Numbered from the stretch's first letter, positions 24,745-35,550 are shown. The stretch is 64,000 nt of DNA from Sedimentibacter sp. (GCA_018436705.1 JAHDLA010000018.1:124001-188000); one strand, 5' to 3'. Numbers and translations: made by a program. The notes: generated from the sequence alone by a model not told the origin.

Positions 24745-27700
24745 TTACTTTATTGCAATATTTTTTTTGCCAAACATTGCCTTAAGAACAGCAATAAGTT
24801 CTTCGTTGTTCACATTCACCCAATTTTTCACAGGCAAAACCATGTTAGCTCTTTCCTGCTGGTTATATATTATAACGCAGTCGCTTCCAGGATATTTGCA
24901 AATACTGCTAAAAAGATCTTTTTTTATTTTCCTATAGTGCTCCTTGTTTTCAACCTTCAAATACAGCTTCTTTGATGAAGTTTTACCTGTATCAATTTTT
25001 CTGATTTCGTAGACCTTATTACATATAAGCTTTGGAGCTTCTTCTTCCGATGCATCTATTGTTCCTTCTACCATTACAATATTGTCCTCGTATAAAATAT
25101 CCTTGCAGCTTTCGTAAATCTTAGGAAAAATTATGCCCTCCACTGTCCCGTATAAATCCTCTAAAGTTATAAATGCCATCATGTTATTGTTTTTAGTTAT
25201 TTTATTTTGTTTTTTTATAATTATTCCGCCTATTGAAATTCTGCTTCCGTCTGAAAGACTGGTGTTCTCACCTGATTCTCTCATTTCTGATATTTCGTTG
25301 GTATTAGTTGTAGCTGATTTTTCAAGCTCCTTCTCGTATTCCGACAACGGGTGGCCGCTTAAGTATATTCCCAGCATTTCCTTTTCCATAGCAAGAAGCA
25401 CTTTTTCATTATATTCCTGCATATCAGGTATATCATCTCTGTCCATTTCCATACTTCCCGGCGAAATTTCATCAAACAATGAGAATTGACCCTCTATATT
25501 CTTTTTCTTTTGATTAACTACATCATCAATTATTCTTTCATATACCGCCATAAGCTGGGCACGCTTAATTCCCAAAAAATCAAATGCACCACATTTAATC
25601 AATGATTCAATCTGTCTTTTATTCAATACACTCTGATCAACTTTTTTGCAGAAATCAGTAAAACTCTTAAATTTTCCCTTTGCCTCTCTTACTTTAACAA
25701 CTTCGACAATTACATTTGTTCCTACATTTTTGACAGCAGAAAGGCCAAAACGTATTTTTCCTCCTTCAACAGTAAATTTGTCTCTGCTTTCATTTACATC
25801 AGGAGGCAAGATTTGTATTCCCAGTCTCTTACATTCTCTTATATACAACGATACTGTTCCCGAGCTGCCCATAATGCTTGAAATAAGTGCTGCCATAAAT
25901 TCAACGGGATAATAATACTTCAAGTAAGCAGTTTCATATGCCAATGCTGCATACGCAACAGAATGTGCCTTTGGAAACGCATATTTTGCAAATTCAACCA
26001 TCAAATCATAAATGTCATTAGCTGTTTTCTCATCCACCCCGTTGTTAACAGCACCACGAATCGCTGCCTCACCATTTTCAGCTTCTTTTCCATATATAAA
26101 GTTTTTTCTCTCCTCAAGCATAACACTCATTTTCTTTTTACCCATGGCACGCCTTAACAAATCGGAACGCCCCATTGTAAAACCACCTATATCCCTAACT
26201 ATCTGCATTACCTGCTCTTGGTAAACCATACAGCCATATGTAACATTCAATATGGGTTCAAGCTTTGGATGAAGATAAGTTACATTTTCAGGATTAAGCT
26301 TATTTTTTATATATACGGGAATTTGTCCCATAGGCCCAGGCCGGTACAGAGCATTAGCAGCTGACAGGTTTTCAAATTCCGTTGGTTTCAACTCACTTAA
26401 AAAGGACCTCATTCCTGAACTTTCAAACTGAAATATTCCCAGTGTTTCCGCATTAGCAAACATTTTATAAACCTTGCTGTCATCATACTTGCAATTACTG
26501 AAGTCCACGTTTACATGATGATTGCTTTCAATCAACTCAATAGCATCACGAATTACAGTCAGAGTCCTCAAACCCAAAAAGTCCATCTTTAAAAGTCCAA
26601 GCTCCTCCAGTTCTATCATGTTAAATTGAGTTGTTATTACATCTTTGTTTCTTGAAAGAGGTACATATTCGGTAACATCCTCCTTAGATATCAAAACTCC
26701 TGCAGCATGGGTCGAAGCATGCCTGGGAAGTCCTTCTACCTTAAGAGCAATGTCAATAAGTTTTTTAACCTTCGAATCTCCTTCATATAAGTCATTCAAT
26801 TCCTTATTTACTTCAAGAGCTTTTGAAATAGTCATTCCAAGGCTCATTGGTATTTTCTTTGCGACAAAATCAACTTCGCCATAAGACATATCCAGAGCCC
26901 TTCCAACATCTCTGATTGATCCTCTGGCTGCCATTGTTCCGAATGTTATAATTTGTGCTACCCTTTCCTCACCGTATTTATTTCTGACATACTCTATTAC
27001 TTCTTCACGTCTTTCATAGCAAAAATCAACATCAATATCCGGCATGCTGACACGATCCGGGTTAAGAAACCTTTCGAAAATCAAATTATGTTTCATCGGA
27101 TCAATATTTGTAATTTTCATTGAATATGCAACCAGACTTCCGGCAGCCGAACCTCTTCCAGGCCCCACCATTATTTTATTGTCCTTGGCATATTTTATAA
27201 AATCCCATACTATAAGGAAGTAATCAACATAACCCATTTGTTCAATTACGCTTATTTCGTAATCAAGCCTTTTTTGAAGTTCGCTATCAATTTTGTTATA
27301 TCGGTCTATTAAACCAGTTTGGCATATTTCCCTGAAATATTCTGATTTTGTATATCCTTCTGGAATCTCAAATTCCGGAAGATGTACAGTGTCAAAATCA
27401 AGTTCAACATTGCACCGCTCAGCTATATCCATCGTATTCTTAAGCGCATCCTCCGGAAACAGCTCCAGCATTTCTTCATAGGATTTAAGATAAAATTCAT
27501 CCGAAGGAAACTGCATTCTGTCATCATCCATAACTGTTTTTTGCATTTGTATGCACAAGAGAACATCGTGAAAATATGCATCCTCTTTGTTTACATAATG
27601 CACATCATTTGTAGCCACAAGTTTGATACCAGTTTCACGACTGATTCTGACAAGCCCCTTGTTCACGGTTTGCTGCTCTTTCATTCCATGATCCTGCATT

Positions 27701-28224
27701 TCAAGAAAGAAGTTACCTTTTCCAAAAATGTCCTCGTACATCAGTGCTGTATTTAATGCCTCAGCATAATTGTTGTCAAGAATATGCGATTGCACCTCTC
27801 CAGCAAGGCATGCACTCAGTGCAATTACACCACTGCTGTATTTTCTGATTGTATCATGATCAATTCTGGGTTTATAGTAATAACCGTCTACAAATCCTAT
27901 TGAGCAAAGCTTTATAATATTTTTCCATCCTTCTTCATTCTCTGCAAGCAACACCAAATGGAACTGATTTTTATCCCTTTGAGGATCCTTGTCAGTAAGC
28001 CTTCTCGGTGAAACATATGCTTCAAATCCAAGTATAGGTTTAATTCCCGCTTTTTTTGCCTGCTTAAAAAACTCCACAACTCCGTACATGACTCCATGAT
28101 CCGTAATTGCCAATGAAGACATGTTAAGCTCCTTCGCTTTATTTACCAGTTCTTTAATTCTGCAAGCTCCGTCCAGCAGGCTATATTCAGTATGTACATG
28201 TAAATGTGTAAATTTATTGTTCAT
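24745..28224 (-). CDS. dnaE: DNA polymerase III subunit alpha (DnaE)
   Basis: This is the replicative polymerase alpha subunit of the DnaE type, 1159 residues. The N-terminal PHP domain begins FTHLHVHTEYSLLDGACR. The polymerase palm carries PDIDVDFCYERR near residues 395-407 and GRGSAAGSLVAY upstream of it. The C-terminal third contains the helix-hairpin and OB-fold parts. AGGAGT precedes the ATG. The length is normal and no interruption is seen. Firmicutes also use PolC, which is not in this window. Confidence 0.97.
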   Translation of the reverse strand: MNNKFTHLHVHTEYSLLDGACRIKELVNKAKELNMSSLAITDHGVMYGVVEFFKQAKKAGIKPILGFEAYVSPRRLTDKDPQRDKNQFHLVLLAENEEGWKNIIKLCSIGFVDGYYYKPRIDHDTIRKYSSGVIALSACLAGEVQSHILDNNYAEALNTALMYEDIFGKGNFFLEMQDHGMKEQQTVNKGLVRISRETGIKLVATNDVHYVNKEDAYFHDVLLCIQMQKTVMDDDRMQFPSDEFYLKSYEEMLELFPEDALKNTMDIAERCNVELDFDTVHLPEFEIPEGYTKSEYFREICQTGLIDRYNKIDSELQKRLDYEISVIEQMGYVDYFLIVWDFIKYAKDNKIMVGPGRGSAAGSLVAYSMKITNIDPMKHNLIFERFLNPDRVSMPDIDVDFCYERREEVIEYVRNKYGEERVAQIITFGTMAARGSIRDVGRALDMSYGEVDFVAKKIPMSLGMTISKALEVNKELNDLYEGDSKVKKLIDIALKVEGLPRHASTHAAGVLISKEDVTEYVPLSRNKDVITTQFNMIELEELGLLKMDFLGLRTLTVIRDAIELIESNHHVNVDFSNCKYDDSKVYKMFANAETLGIFQFESSGMRSFLSELKPTEFENLSAANALYRPGPMGQIPVYIKNKLNPENVTYLHPKLEPILNVTYGCMVYQEQVMQIVRDIGGFTMGRSDLLRRAMGKKKMSVMLEERKNFIYGKEAENGEAAIRGAVNNGVDEKTANDIYDLMVEFAKYAFPKAHSVAYAALAYETAYLKYYYPVEFMAALISSIMGSSGTVSLYIRECKRLGIQILPPDVNESRDKFTVEGGKIRFGLSAVKNVGTNVIVEVVKVREAKGKFKSFTDFCKKVDQSVLNKRQIESLIKCGAFDFLGIKRAQLMAVYERIIDDVVNQKKKNIEGQFSLFDEISPGSMEMDRDDIPDMQEYNEKVLLAMEKEMLGIYLSGHPLSEYEKELEKSATTNTNEISEMRESGENTSLSDGSRISIGGIIIKKQNKITKNNNMMAFITLEDLYGTVEGIIFPKIYESCKDILYEDNIVMVEGTIDASEEEAPKLICNKVYEIRKIDTGKTSSKKLYLKVENKEHYRKIKKDLFSSICKYPGSDCVIIYNQQERANMVLPVKNWVNVNNEELIAVLKAMFGKKNIAIK

Positions 28225-28489
28225 ATAATACTCCTTAGCGGTATTTTAACACTTTTTATATGCATATTCAATTTATTTAAAAAATTTATGAATAACAAAC
28301 CATATATTATAATTTCAATATTCTCAAGCTATGGAAAACTGCTTCTTTATCTTCACCTCATAAAATATTTTTATTATTTAAATAGAAATTCAATTAATTT
28401 AGTAGTACAATAAATTTGATTTAAAATCATGCATTCTGCATGATGAAATTTTTAAAAATATATAGCACCTTAATAAAAAGGAGAATTAA
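28225..28489. other. Intergenic region between divergent dnaE and SDR genes
   Basis: This is AT-rich and should hold both promoters. I see no RNA gene or conserved regulatory element. Confidence 0.3.
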
Positions 28490-29230
28490 ATGTTAAATTC
28501 TAAGACTGTTATTGTAACAGGAGCATCAAGAGGTATTGGTCATTCAATTGCAGAATTGTTTGCCCATAAAGGATATAATGTTTTAATTAATTATAACAAT
28601 TCCGAAGAAAGTGCCATGCATTTATATGATAAGCTTAAGAGTGAAGGATTATTTGTTAAAACTTACAAAGCTGATGTATCAAACAGAGATGAAGTTGATT
28701 TAATGACAAAGTTTTGTATAGAAGAATTCGGCGGTCTTGATATTCTTATAAACAATGCGGGAATTTGTCAGGAAAAACTGTTTACTGATATTACAGATGA
28801 GGATCTGGATCACATGTTGAATACTAATTTTAAAAGTGCATTTTATTGCTCTCAAAGTGCATTAAAGTATATGCTTCCCAATAAACAGGGAAAGATTATT
28901 AATATTTCTTCTATATGGGGAATTGTAGGAGCGTCATGTGAAGTACACTATTCAGCAGCAAAAGCAGCAATAATTGGGTTTACCAAAGCGCTGGCAAAAG
29001 AGCTTGGGCCTTCAAATATTCAGGTGAATTGCATAGCTCCAGGAGTAATACAGACAGAAATGCTCTCTTCATATAATGAAAATGAATTAGGCGAACTCAA
29101 AAAACATACTCCATTGATGAGGCTTGGAGATCCAGATGATATAGCAGGATGTGCACTCTATTTAGCATCTTCGTACTCTAATTTTGTAACAGGCCAGGTA
29201 ATCAGCCCAAATGGGGGCTTTGTAATTTAA
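28490..29230 (+). CDS. Short-chain dehydrogenase/reductase, FabG-like
   Basis: This 246-residue SDR has the NADP-binding TGASRGIG motif (residues ~10-17), NNAG near 87, the catalytic SS and YSAAK (Tyr and Lys near 151-155) and a C-terminal PDDIAGCALYLASSYSNFVTGQ. The fold and length fit 3-oxoacyl-ACP reductase, but there are no fatty-acid genes beside it, so another carbonyl substrate is possible. AAAAAGGAG precedes the ATG. A hairpin follows the stop. Confidence 0.9.
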   Translation: MLNSKTVIVTGASRGIGHSIAELFAHKGYNVLINYNNSEESAMHLYDKLKSEGLFVKTYKADVSNRDEVDLMTKFCIEEFGGLDILINNAGICQEKLFTDITDEDLDHMLNTNFKSAFYCSQSALKYMLPNKQGKIINISSIWGIVGASCEVHYSAAKAAIIGFTKALAKELGPSNIQVNCIAPGVIQTEMLSSYNENELGELKKHTPLMRLGDPDDIAGCALYLASSYSNFVTGQVISPNGGFVI

Positions 29231-29240
29231 TCATTTTATT

Positions 29241-29270
29241 AAAGCCTGTGCAAAACATAAGCACAGGTTT
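29241..29270 (+). terminator. Hairpin after SDR gene
   Basis: AAAGCCTGTGC pairs with GCACAGGTTT around a 9-base loop, 11 bases after the stop. The T run is short. Confidence 0.55.
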
Positions 29271-29315
29271 AGAAATATCAATATATTAAATAAAAATCAA
29301 GCAGATGTACTCAAA

Positions 29316-29888
29316 CTATACTAACGAATATACTATCATTCCAATAATCCCTGTTGCTATCATTACTTTTATTGGATCTGCAGCGTACTTTCTTAAAACA
29401 AACAATCCTATTACAACCAGCAGTAAGGAAATATAATTAATGTCTCCTGCATTCATAGTCATTAATGTAACGCCTTCAGATTTAAAAACAGCTAAAAGCA
29501 AGATGGATAATCCGGCTGACCCTATCAATGATACAACTGCAGGCCTTAGCCCTTTTAGTACACCCTGAATAGCTGAAAGATTTTTATACTTAAAATAAAA
29601 ATATGCCAAAGTCAGCACTATAATACAAGAAGGTGTTATACAACCTATAGTCGCAACTATTGCTCCGGGAATTCCAGCTGTTCTAATTCCAACAAATGTT
29701 GAAGCATTCAATGCGATAGGCCCCGGTGTCATTTGAGAAATTGTAAGCAAATCCGCATACTCAGACAACGTAAGCCAGTTATGCACTTCAATAACTTGGT
29801 ATTCTATAAGAGGAAGAGCAGCGTAACCACCACCTATGGCAAAAAGGCCAATTTGAAAGAAGCTCCAAAATATTTCAATCAAAATCAT
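29316..29888 (-). CDS. Chromate transporter family protein (ChrA half), second gene
   Basis: This 190-residue single-domain CHR protein has GGGYAALPLIEYQVIE at the N-terminus and the SQMTPGPIALNASTFVG motif typical of the family, with about six hydrophobic segments. Short CHR proteins work as pairs of opposite topology. They are named for chromate efflux, but the native substrate in anaerobes is usually unknown. It overlaps the preceding CHR gene by four bases (ATGA). Confidence 0.88.
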   Translation of the reverse strand: MILIEIFWSFFQIGLFAIGGGYAALPLIEYQVIEVHNWLTLSEYADLLTISQMTPGPIALNASTFVGIRTAGIPGAIVATIGCITPSCIIVLTLAYFYFKYKNLSAIQGVLKGLRPAVVSLIGSAGLSILLLAVFKSEGVTLMTMNAGDINYISLLLVVIGLFVLRKYAADPIKVMIATGIIGMIVYSLV

Positions 29889-30454
29889 TTTTTAATACCT
29901 TCCTTCTTAAAGAGATTGTAATAAAAAGCCCCGAACACACCACTGAATATAATTATCAATGCAGCATTAATATTAAAAATTACCGCAGCTAAAAAGGTTA
30001 CTGCCATAATCATTATTGACACTGTATTTTTAGTTTTAAAAATATCCATAGCCATTCTAATAATTACATCCAAAATAACCGCTGCAACTCCGGCCCTCAT
30101 CCCAAGAAGCATATAATTAACAATTCTATTTTCCTTAATAAATGAATAAAAATGAGCAATCACAGTAATTATAATCAGAGGAGGCAGTATTGTCCCTAGT
30201 ATAGTCACAAATGCTCCGACAATCCCTGCGATTCTGTACCCTACCATTATTGAAGTGTTAACTGCAATTGGCCCGGGAGCTGATTGAGAAATAGCTACAA
30301 GATTTAGCATTTCTTCTTCATCTATCCATTCAAATTCTTCAACAAACTTTTTTCTCATAAGAGGAACTATTACATATCCTCCTCCTACAGTAAACGCACT
30401 CAGTGAGAATGTTGACCAGAAAAGCTTCAAATAAAATTTATAATTTTTTTCCAT
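29885..30454 (-). CDS. Chromate transporter family protein (ChrA half), first gene
   Basis: This 189-residue CHR-domain protein pairs with the gene that overlaps its end. It has GGGYVIVPLMRKKFVEEFEW and SQSAPGPIAVNTSIMVGYRIAG. The two proteins are clearly paralogous. GGAAGAGAA precedes the ATG. It lies in the same direction as the cardiolipin synthase gene upstream, 42 bases away. Confidence 0.88.
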   Translation of the reverse strand: MEKNYKFYLKLFWSTFSLSAFTVGGGYVIVPLMRKKFVEEFEWIDEEEMLNLVAISQSAPGPIAVNTSIMVGYRIAGIVGAFVTILGTILPPLIIITVIAHFYSFIKENRIVNYMLLGMRAGVAAVILDVIIRMAMDIFKTKNTVSIMIMAVTFLAAVIFNINAALIIIFSGVFGAFYYNLFKKEGIKK

Positions 30455-30495
30455 TTCTCTTCCTTTTTTTGATTTGCTTTCATTATTATATATAT

Positions 30496-32028
30496 TTACA
30501 TCAAAGGTGCAAATATTTTTAGAATGGTTCTTATAATTTTTTTTACTCTTGATATTTTCTTAACCTCGTACAAAGTAATTCTTCTGCTCTTCTCAAGAGC
30601 ATCCAACGTACTTTCTTTAACCTGCATTATACTATCTGTATTAAACATCCATACTCCACATTCAAAATGCAGGTACAGACTTCTGTAATCGAGATTTATT
30701 GTTCCTACAACAGCATATCTGTCATCAATAACGAAAGTCTTTCCATGATTAAATCCCGGTGTATACCGGTAAATGGAGACTCCTGAATCTAAAAGCTCTT
30801 CATAGCTTGATTGGGTAACGGCAAATGCATACCTTTTATCAGGGATACCTGGTGTGAGAATTTTTACATCCACACCTCTTTTTGCTGCAAGACTTAATGC
30901 AATCATCATTTTATTGTCTGCTATAAGATAAGGAGTCTCGATATAAATATATTTTTCCGCCTGGTTAATTAAATTCAAATATACCGCTTCGCTTACGTGC
31001 TCATCATCCAGCGGACTGTCATCAAACGGCTGAACATAACCACAGCATCCAAGGTTTTCGTCCAACGAGTCCGGCATAAACTTTTTATAATCTTCTTCCG
31101 TATCCTTGAGAAAAGTCCATATAGATAAAAACATTACTGTAAGGCTCCAGACTGCATCTCCCTTTATTTTTATGGCACAGTCTCTCCAATGTCCGAATTT
31201 TTCCACTGCATTGATATATTCATCAGCAATGTTAACTCCTCCCGTAAAAGCTGCCTTTCCATCAATAACAGCAATCTTTCTGTGATCCCTGTTATTTAAC
31301 CTTAGAGATAAAACAGGAATAAAAGGATTGAAAACACAGCATTTAATTCCATATTCCTCCAATCGCCTGTTATATCTGAAAGGAAGTTTGAACATGCATC
31401 CCACATCATCATAAATGACACGAACGTCAACACCATTTTTAGCTTTATCCTTCAATATGTCAAGAATAGTGTTCCACATCTCTCCCTCGTCAATAATAAA
31501 AAATTCAAGAAAGATAAATCTTTTCGCACTTTTTAATTCATCTATTAAATGTTCAAAAAATTCCTCTCCTGACGGAAGAAATTTTGTATATGAATTATTG
31601 TAAACTGGACACATAGTATATTTTTCAATATACTTACCCTGATTAAATGCAACATTGCTATCTTGCTTCAAAAGTTTCAGAGTTTCTTGATTCTGATTCA
31701 TACACTCTTTCATTTTATCAGTAATACGTGACATCTTTCTTTTCATTCTTCCAGATAATCCTGTTCCACCCAACGTTAAATAAAAAAGCCCCCCAAATAT
31801 GGGAAACAGCATAATTGGAATAATCCATGCAACTTTATAAGCCGGATCACTCCTACTGTTCAGTATATGTAATACGGCCAGAATACTTATAATAGTAAAT
31901 ATTACATCAAATACAACAAAATAATCGCTGAATTTTCTGATCATTATAACAAATGTCAAAAGCTGCAGCAAAATCGATAAAGCAACAAGCACAACTCTGC
32001 TAAACAACATATTTCTAATTCTCTGCAT
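30496..32028 (-). CDS. cls: Cardiolipin synthase
   Basis: This membrane enzyme joins two phosphatidylglycerol molecules to make cardiolipin. Two N-terminal hydrophobic helices are followed by the two phospholipase-D HKD motifs: HRKIAVIDGKAAFTGGVNI in the first half and HGKTFVIDDRYAVVGTINLD near the C-terminus. About 510 residues, normal for ClsA. I chose the ATG at 32028 because GGTGGGAG lies just upstream; the longer frame to 32043 overlaps that site. Confidence 0.95.
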   Translation of the reverse strand: MQRIRNMLFSRVVLVALSILLQLLTFVIMIRKFSDYFVVFDVIFTIISILAVLHILNSRSDPAYKVAWIIPIMLFPIFGGLFYLTLGGTGLSGRMKRKMSRITDKMKECMNQNQETLKLLKQDSNVAFNQGKYIEKYTMCPVYNNSYTKFLPSGEEFFEHLIDELKSAKRFIFLEFFIIDEGEMWNTILDILKDKAKNGVDVRVIYDDVGCMFKLPFRYNRRLEEYGIKCCVFNPFIPVLSLRLNNRDHRKIAVIDGKAAFTGGVNIADEYINAVEKFGHWRDCAIKIKGDAVWSLTVMFLSIWTFLKDTEEDYKKFMPDSLDENLGCCGYVQPFDDSPLDDEHVSEAVYLNLINQAEKYIYIETPYLIADNKMMIALSLAAKRGVDVKILTPGIPDKRYAFAVTQSSYEELLDSGVSIYRYTPGFNHGKTFVIDDRYAVVGTINLDYRSLYLHFECGVWMFNTDSIMQVKESTLDALEKSRRITLYEVKKISRVKKIIRTILKIFAPLM

Positions 32029-32137
32029 ACTCCCACCAACCAAATGCTTAATATCATTTCAATTACTGTATCTGCTTGATTGTACCAAATTTTTATTTGT
32101 TTGTAAAGTTTGTCTTAATTCTAAAATTAAGATATAA

Positions 32138-32160
32138 AAAAGGCTGCTTGCGCAGCCCTT
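32138..32160 (-). terminator. Intrinsic terminator after short CstA gene
   Basis: On the minus strand GGGCTGC-GCAA-GCAGCC is followed by TTTTTTATA, a few bases after the stop at 32168. Confidence 0.85.
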
Positions 32161-32167
32161 TAATGTC

Positions 32168-33652
32168 TTATGACAAGACATTCTTTAAAATTTGCTCTTT
32201 ATTTGATTCTGCACGTTTCTTAATAAACCATGCATATCCTATACACATAACCGCAGCAAGTATAAATGAAGCAGTGTAGCTTGAAGGATCAAGCCCTACC
32301 AGCTCATCCAGCCTTAATCCTATAGGGGCGTGGAATATAAAGCTTAAAGTTATGAAGAAGTAAAACATCCCCGGCAATAATGCAACAAGATAGTTCTTTT
32401 CTGTTATATAAAGATACACAGCAATTGTTCCTAATGCAAATGTAGCAACAAATTGGTTTGTAAATGCAAAGTATCTCCACAAAATATTAAATCCCTGAGG
32501 GCTTAATTTAGAGAAATATAATACTACCGCAGCAGGTACAAACAATGCAGCAGATGTTAAAATTCTGTTTTTTGGACGCTGCTGATTAATGTTAAACTGT
32601 TCAGAAACCATAAGTCTCAGTGATCTGAATGCTGTGTCACCAGATGTAATAGGCAGTACTATAACTCCTACGATTGCTATCATTCCTCCGACTGAACCCA
32701 AGAATTCTTTTGACACCATACCAACTATAAGTGTAGACGCTGTACCAACGTCTGTTCCTCTTCCAAACAATACCATTGTTCCTGCTGCCCAGCACATAGC
32801 TATAAAACCTTCAACCAACATCATATTGAAGAATGTCATTCTTCCTTCTTTTTCAGATTTAACTGTTCTGGAAATTAATGTAGCCTGAGTAGCATGGAAG
32901 CCTGACATTATACCACAAGCAACCGTTATAAAGAATACAGGTATAAAAGGAAGACCTTGTGGATGCTGACTGAACATTCCAGCAAGTGAAAGGTTTGTTA
33001 AGCTTGCGCCTCCGTCAAACAATATTCCTATAAAAATACCCACTGCTGAAACTATAAGGAATCCTCCAAATATAGGGTATACCCTTCCGATAATTGCATC
33101 AATTGGGAACAGTGTAGCAATCAGGTAATAAGCAAATATAGCTCCATAAACTATCCATACTGTGGGATTGCCTACTGCTGCTTCCTGGCTGAAAACCTGA
33201 GTTACAATTAAGTCTCCAGGTGTGTATACAAAAACAACACCAACAAGAAACATCAAAATCCATAAGAAGAAATTATAAAATTTTATAACGTTGTTTCCCA
33301 AATACTTTTTGATTAACTTAGGCATTTGTGCTCCGCCGTTTCTCATTGAAATCATGCCTGAAAAATAGTCATGCATAGAGCCGGCAATAACACAACCGAT
33401 AGGTATTGTAATAAATGCCACAGGTCCAAATAGAATACCCTGAATAGGTCCAAATATAGGCCCTGTTCCGGCAATGTTCAATAATTCGATTAATGAGTTC
33501 TTCCATTTTTTCATTCCAACGAAGTCTACTCCGTCAGCTTTAGAAATTGCTGGTGTTTCTCTATCATCAGGTCCAAATACCTTTTCACAGTATGAACCGT
33601 AAAAATAGCCACCAACAACAAGAATAATAATTCCGATTAAAAATGTTGTCAT
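32168..33652 (-). CDS. CstA-family carbon starvation permease (shorter form)
   Basis: This is a polytopic membrane protein of 494 residues. It has CstA hallmarks: GGYFYGSYCEKVFGPDDRETPA near the start, GPIFGPIQGILFGPVAF and GSMHDYFSG. CstA family members import peptides or pyruvate during carbon limitation. This shorter form, with no C-terminal extension, differs from the 537-residue paralogue next door. It has its own upstream region and terminator, so the two may be regulated separately. Confidence 0.9.
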   Translation of the reverse strand: MTTFLIGIIILVVGGYFYGSYCEKVFGPDDRETPAISKADGVDFVGMKKWKNSLIELLNIAGTGPIFGPIQGILFGPVAFITIPIGCVIAGSMHDYFSGMISMRNGGAQMPKLIKKYLGNNVIKFYNFFLWILMFLVGVVFVYTPGDLIVTQVFSQEAAVGNPTVWIVYGAIFAYYLIATLFPIDAIIGRVYPIFGGFLIVSAVGIFIGILFDGGASLTNLSLAGMFSQHPQGLPFIPVFFITVACGIMSGFHATQATLISRTVKSEKEGRMTFFNMMLVEGFIAMCWAAGTMVLFGRGTDVGTASTLIVGMVSKEFLGSVGGMIAIVGVIVLPITSGDTAFRSLRLMVSEQFNINQQRPKNRILTSAALFVPAAVVLYFSKLSPQGFNILWRYFAFTNQFVATFALGTIAVYLYITEKNYLVALLPGMFYFFITLSFIFHAPIGLRLDELVGLDPSSYTASFILAAVMCIGYAWFIKKRAESNKEQILKNVLS

Positions 33653-33853
33653 ACTTCCTCCTAAATATGTGTATTACATTTCAACCTTTAGTATAATGAA
33701 GAAAATTTCAAAAAAATGAAAAGGCTGATTTGTATTTAATTCTAACACATATGGCAAATTGCGTCAATAATTTAAATTACTATTTATTCAAAATTATGTA
33801 AAACATTTTCCTGCGCTAAATACTGCCTAAGCAGTGCAATTTAAAGCACTATA
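33653..33853. other. Intergenic region between the two cstA-type genes
   Basis: This is AT-rich and presumably contains the promoter of the shorter CstA gene (minus strand). AGGAGG lies just before the start at 33652. No further feature is seen. Confidence 0.35.
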
Positions 33854-33890
33854 ATAGGGTGCTGCAGCCATGATCTCTGCAACACCCTAT
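33854..33890 (-). terminator. Hairpin after longer CstA gene
   Basis: ATAGGGTG.TGCAG pairs with CTGCA.CACCCTAT, about 50 bases beyond the stop at 33937. The T run is weak. Confidence 0.55.
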
Positions 33891-33936
33891 GCATAATATT
33901 ATTATCTATTAGAATTATTAAAGATAGTTACTATTT

Positions 33937-35550
33937 TTATTCAGATGTATTTTTTAACTCATCTTTTTTAAATACAATTGAGTATCCCTCTTTAGCAAGA
34001 ACAACCGCAAGAATAAACAGCAGGACAGGGAATATTACCAATATATAATTTCCTGCAGCCAAATTTGACTTAATCAACAGAATTAGTGCAGTAAGTGTAA
34101 CGAACAGCATAAATATCATGGGAATAGTCAGCATATGATAATTTTTTCCTGTTTTCTTGAGCCACACTGCTATAGCAAGCAATGACAACGCTGCTAAAAG
34201 CTGATTTGCAGATCCGAATATAGGCCAAATCTTAGAATATCCGCCGGCAGCAAGGTATCCGCCTATCAAGACAGTTATCGCTGTTGAAACATACATATTT
34301 GACAAGACTGATTGTTTTTCACTTTCAGGGTTATCAAAAAATTCTTGGAAAATAAATCTCGCCAATCTTGTAGCAGTATCCAGACTTGTTAAAGCAAATG
34401 CAGATACCGCCAATGCAACGAATGATTTTCCTACTTCAAAAGGAATGCCAAACTTAGACATAAATGTTCCTACACCACTTGAGAATACATTTACAGGCCC
34501 GCCCTTCAGCAGTTCAGTTAATTCTCCGTTAGAAATATATGCAGCTGTAATGAGGGCTATTATAGCTAAAAGTCCTTCTATCAGCATAGAACCATATCCA
34601 ATAAGCTTGGTGTCATTTTCATTATTTACCTGCTTGGATGTAGTACCAGAACCAACAAGTGAGTGGAATCCTGAAATAGCCCCGCAGGCAACTATTACGA
34701 ACAGCATCGGGAACATATACTGATTGTTTACGTAAAATCCGGTAACTGCCGGCAGTTGAACACCAGGTCTGTATACAATAAGCCCTACTACAGCACCGGC
34801 TATCATAGCATATAATAGGAATGAATTAAGATAATCTCTCGGTTGCAGCAAAATCCATACAGGTGCCACCGAAGCAGCAAAAATATAAACCATTAAAATT
34901 AATATCCAAGTATTAACACTTAACTGCAAAGGGAACAATTGACCTAAATATACACATGTGAAAAGTAGAATAACTCCAACAACAGTACCAATTTTCAATG
35001 AAAGTCCCTTTCGGTATACAGCATAACCAAATACTAATGCTAAAATTATAAACATTAAGGAAGAAGAAGCTGCAGCAGGAACAGAAGCAAATGTTGCTGC
35101 AACTATATTAGTGAAAGCCGCAACCACCAATATCAATGTAAGCCAGGCAAATATAGAAAATAATTGCATTCCTCTTTTTCCCATATTTGTGTGTATTACT
35201 TCACCTATAGATTTTCCTTTGTGGCGAACAGAAGCATACAGTGAGCCAAAATCATGAACTCCTCCTACAAATATGCTTCCAATAACTATCCAAAGAAGTA
35301 CAGGTACCCATCCAAATATAGCTGCCTGAATAGGACCATTTATAGGCCCCGCGCCTGCTATAGAAGCAAAATGATGTCCTAACAATACAGCCGGTTTTGC
35401 CGGAACGTAATCTATCCCGTCATTTATTTCGTGTGCCGGTGTTTTTCTTGTTGGATCAACCCCCCATTGTTTAGCCAGCCAAGCTCCATAAGTCACATAA
35501 GCTATTACAAAAACAATAATACCAAGTAAAACTAAAAGCAATGCGTTCAT
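33937..35550 (-). CDS. cstA: CstA-family carbon starvation permease
   Basis: This 537-residue polytopic protein has the CstA signature at the N-terminus (YGAWLAKQWGVDPTRKTPAHE), then GAGPINGPIQAAIFGW and GSIFVGGVHDFGSLYASVRHKGKSIG. Homologues take up peptides or pyruvate in carbon starvation. AGGAGG precedes the ATG. In a fermenter of amino acids and betaine, two CstA permeases suggest active scavenging of peptides or keto acids. Confidence 0.93.
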   Translation of the reverse strand: MNALLLVLLGIIVFVIAYVTYGAWLAKQWGVDPTRKTPAHEINDGIDYVPAKPAVLLGHHFASIAGAGPINGPIQAAIFGWVPVLLWIVIGSIFVGGVHDFGSLYASVRHKGKSIGEVIHTNMGKRGMQLFSIFAWLTLILVVAAFTNIVAATFASVPAAASSSLMFIILALVFGYAVYRKGLSLKIGTVVGVILLFTCVYLGQLFPLQLSVNTWILILMVYIFAASVAPVWILLQPRDYLNSFLLYAMIAGAVVGLIVYRPGVQLPAVTGFYVNNQYMFPMLFVIVACGAISGFHSLVGSGTTSKQVNNENDTKLIGYGSMLIEGLLAIIALITAAYISNGELTELLKGGPVNVFSSGVGTFMSKFGIPFEVGKSFVALAVSAFALTSLDTATRLARFIFQEFFDNPESEKQSVLSNMYVSTAITVLIGGYLAAGGYSKIWPIFGSANQLLAALSLLAIAVWLKKTGKNYHMLTIPMIFMLFVTLTALILLIKSNLAAGNYILVIFPVLLFILAVVLAKEGYSIVFKKDELKNTSE